DNA of 64,000 nucleotides from Flavobacterium sp. (lineage in GTDB: Bacteria; Bacteroidota; Bacteroidia; Flavobacteriales; Flavobacteriaceae): positions 248,001 to 312,000 of the forward strand of contig JAIPAM010000002.1 in assembly GCA_021740105.1 (NCBI GenBank), in the 5' to 3' direction. Made by a program: the position numbers and the translations under genes. The notes beneath the pieces were generated by a model that saw only the letters and a list, made by a program, of their open reading frames with translations, made no database searches and had not been told where the DNA came from. The stretch's first letter is position 1. Each line of letters begins with the position of its first letter. This document shows positions 62,421 to 64,000 of the stretch, in pieces.

Positions 62421-63848
62421 ATGGAAGAATGTATATCGGTATTTGATATGCTAAAAATCGGTGTTGGTCCCTCTAGTTCACACACTTTAGGTCCATGGAG
62501 AGCAGCTGAAAGATTTTTAAATGAACTGAAAGACAATAATTCATTTCAAAATACCAATCGTATTCAAGTTGATCTATATGGTTCCTTATCATTAACAGGC
62601 AAAGGGCATGCTACCGATTTCGCTATAATGTTAGGTTTAAGTGGACAAGATCCAGAGTACATTCCAATCGAAAATATTTCCAAAATAACAAAATCGATTA
62701 CAAAAAACAATCAGATTATTTTAGGAAATGAATTAAATATCCCATTTAAATCAAATCAAGATATCATTTTCAACAAAGAATTTCTTCCCTTTCATGCCAA
62801 TGGTTTGAAATTTACTGCCTATTTTAAAGACAATTCAAACTACTCTTCTATATTTTATTCTATTGGCGGTGGATTTGTTGTTAAAGAAGAAAGAATAGAT
62901 GCAAAGAAAAAACTGGAAATAAAATGTAGTTTTCCATTTCAAGTTGCTAATGCGGCAGCCTTATTAGAGTATTGTACGGTTGAAAATAAGAAAATTTCAG
63001 AAATCGTTTTTGAAAATGAAAAATCAATGCGTTCTGAAGATAAAATAAATAGTGAATTGCTTCGAATTTGGGAAACGATGCTAGAATGCATGTACATTGG
63101 TTGCCATTCAGAAGGTATTTTACCTGGCGGATTGAATGTTCGAAGAAGGGCTTTCGATATGCATCAAAATTTAATTGGTTTAGCCAATTACGATTCGCCT
63201 CAAACTTGGCTTGAAACCATTCGAAAAACGAAAGTCAAATTCCGACAAATATTAAAATGGGTCAGCTGTTTTGCGCTCTCAGTAAATGAAGTTAATGCAG
63301 CTTTAGGCCGAGTTGTTACTGCGCCCACAAACGGAAGTGCTGGAGTTGTTCCGGCAGTTTTGATGTATTATTTAGTAATTGAAAATCACCATGCTTGTGA
63401 AAAAGAAATAAAACAATTTTTAATGGTTGCCGGAGAAATTGGAAGTCTGTTCAAAAAAGGATCTACCATTTCAGCAGCAATGGGCGGATGTCAGGCAGAA
63501 ATTGGAGTTTCATCTGCAATGGCAGCAGCTGCATTGTGCGAATTAATGGGTGGAAGTCCAGAGCAAGTATTAATGGCAGCCGAGATTGCAATGGAACATC
63601 ATTTAGGAATGACCTGCGATCCTGTGGGGGGCTTAGTTCAAATTCCATGTATTGAAAGAAATACCATGGGTGCCATAAAAGCAATAAATGCAGCTGAACT
63701 AGCATTGGAAACCGACCCTAAAAATGCAAAAGTTCCATTGGATAAAGTTATAGACACAATGTGGCAAACTGCTAAAGACATGAACACAAAATACAAGGAA
63801 ACCTCAGAAGGCGGATTGGCAATTGCAGTTAATTTTGCAGATTGTTAG
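62421..63848 (+). CDS. sdaA: L-serine ammonia-lyase, iron-sulfur dependent, single chain (SdaA)
   Basis: A 475-residue fused serine dehydratase. The beta domain has DMLKIGVGPSSSHTLGPWRA at the start. The alpha domain has VTAPTNGSAGVVPAVLMYY, ISAAMGGCQAEIGVSSAMAA and GMTCDPVGGLVQIPCIERN, whose cysteines fit the [4Fe-4S] cluster ligands. It deaminates L-serine to pyruvate and ammonia. It has its own promoter-like box and seems unrelated to the PUL. Confidence 0.95.
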   Translation: MEECISVFDMLKIGVGPSSSHTLGPWRAAERFLNELKDNNSFQNTNRIQVDLYGSLSLTGKGHATDFAIMLGLSGQDPEYIPIENISKITKSITKNNQIILGNELNIPFKSNQDIIFNKEFLPFHANGLKFTAYFKDNSNYSSIFYSIGGGFVVKEERIDAKKKLEIKCSFPFQVANAAALLEYCTVENKKISEIVFENEKSMRSEDKINSELLRIWETMLECMYIGCHSEGILPGGLNVRRRAFDMHQNLIGLANYDSPQTWLETIRKTKVKFRQILKWVSCFALSVNEVNAALGRVVTAPTNGSAGVVPAVLMYYLVIENHHACEKEIKQFLMVAGEIGSLFKKGSTISAAMGGCQAEIGVSSAMAAAALCELMGGSPEQVLMAAEIAMEHHLGMTCDPVGGLVQIPCIERNTMGAIKAINAAELALETDPKNAKVPLDKVIDTMWQTAKDMNTKYKETSEGGLAIAVNFADC

Positions 63849-63880
63849 ATAAAAGCGAAACTTTTAATCTGTTATTTGTT

Positions 63881-63888
63881 TATTTTTG
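63881..63888 (+). promoter_or_regulatory. Bacteroidota -7 box TATTTTTG
   Basis: TAnnTTTG match 40 bases before the panB ATG. Confidence 0.4.
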
Positions 63889-63928
63889 TAGTCATTAATC
63901 CAAGAAAATTACACTAAATAAATCGAGA

Positions 63929-64000
63929 ATGTCAGTAGCCAAAAAAGATTACAAAAGAATAACTACAAAATCACTAATAGAAATGAAATCCAATGGAGAG
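63929..64000 (+). CDS. panB: 3-methyl-2-oxobutanoate hydroxymethyltransferase PanB (5' end only)
   Basis: The last 72 bases of the window encode MSVAKKDYKRITTKSLIEMK and a few more residues, the typical N-terminus of PanB, the first enzyme of pantothenate synthesis. The gene continues past the right edge, so the catalytic part is not visible. The assignment rests on 24 residues and is moderately sure. Confidence 0.75.
   Translation, partial: MSVAKKDYKRITTKSLIEMKSNGE

Noticed and set aside
1-64000. Mobile elements, prophage or CRISPR arrays
   Set aside because: No transposase, integrase, terminal repeats with duplications, or repeat-spacer arrays were found on reading through the window.

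Overview
The window looks like chromosome of a Bacteroidota flavobacterium, most like Flavobacterium. The base composition is AT-rich. Several -7 boxes fit TAnnTTTG. There is a SusC/SusD pair, type IX secretion (T9SS) C-terminal sorting domains, a hybrid two-component regulator, a bacillithiol gene and flavobacterial-type housekeeping genes. No insertion sequence, integrase, phage gene or CRISPR array was seen, and no gene-free stretch exceeds about 300 bases.

Layout. 1-12.7 kb is core genome: a ComM/YifB ATPase cut by the left edge, a small membrane protein with an overlapping XRE regulator, DsbD, TilS, PabB, tRNA-His(GTG), a thioesterase-MenF-BshB1 operon, a lipoprotein, an S4 RNA-binding protein and an FKBP-type lipoprotein. 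12.9-61.1 kb is one very large polysaccharide utilisation locus (PUL). A short plus-strand arm (12.9-18.5 kb) carries a T9SS-secreted two-domain protein, two tandem jelly-roll lyase-like proteins and a SASA-type esterase. It converges on a minus-strand arm of about 42 kb. Read in its own direction, that arm carries kdgK, yhcH-like, eda, a fructuronate-reductase-type SDR, uxuA, uxaC, a hexuronate MFS transporter, a beta-helix protein, a hybrid two-component regulator, GH88, GH2, a PL38-like lyase lipoprotein, two S1 sulfatases, a T9SS beta-helix protein, a T9SS PL6 lyase, an S1 sulfatase, a chondroitinase-B-like PL6, an exported formylglycine-generating enzyme, a cupin-like protein, a DUF1961 protein, a sulfatase, a PL38-like lyase, a sulfatase, susC, susD, kduI, kduD and a DUF4861 protein. 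A LacI-family regulator is divergent from kdgK. The right edge is core again: L-serine dehydratase and the start of panB.

How it fits together (inference). Surface lyases cut a sulfated, uronic-acid-rich polysaccharide. SusCD imports the fragments. Five Cys-type S1 sulfatases, matured by the locus FGE, remove sulfate. PL38-like, PL6, GH88 and GH2 enzymes reduce fragments to uronate units. Unsaturated uronate flows through KduI/KduD, and saturated glucuronate through UxaC/UxuA/SDR. Both reach 2-keto-3-deoxygluconate, then KdgK and Eda. No catabolic genes for rhamnose, fucose, galactose, xylose or amino sugars were seen, so the target looks like a sulfated polyuronide or glucuronan-like polymer rather than ulvan, fucoidan or a standard glycosaminoglycan. 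The exact substrate cannot be read from sequence. Several members (two beta-helix proteins, the tandem jelly-roll pair, the cupin-like, DUF1961 and DUF4861 proteins) have no firm activity and are the best candidates for new enzymology.
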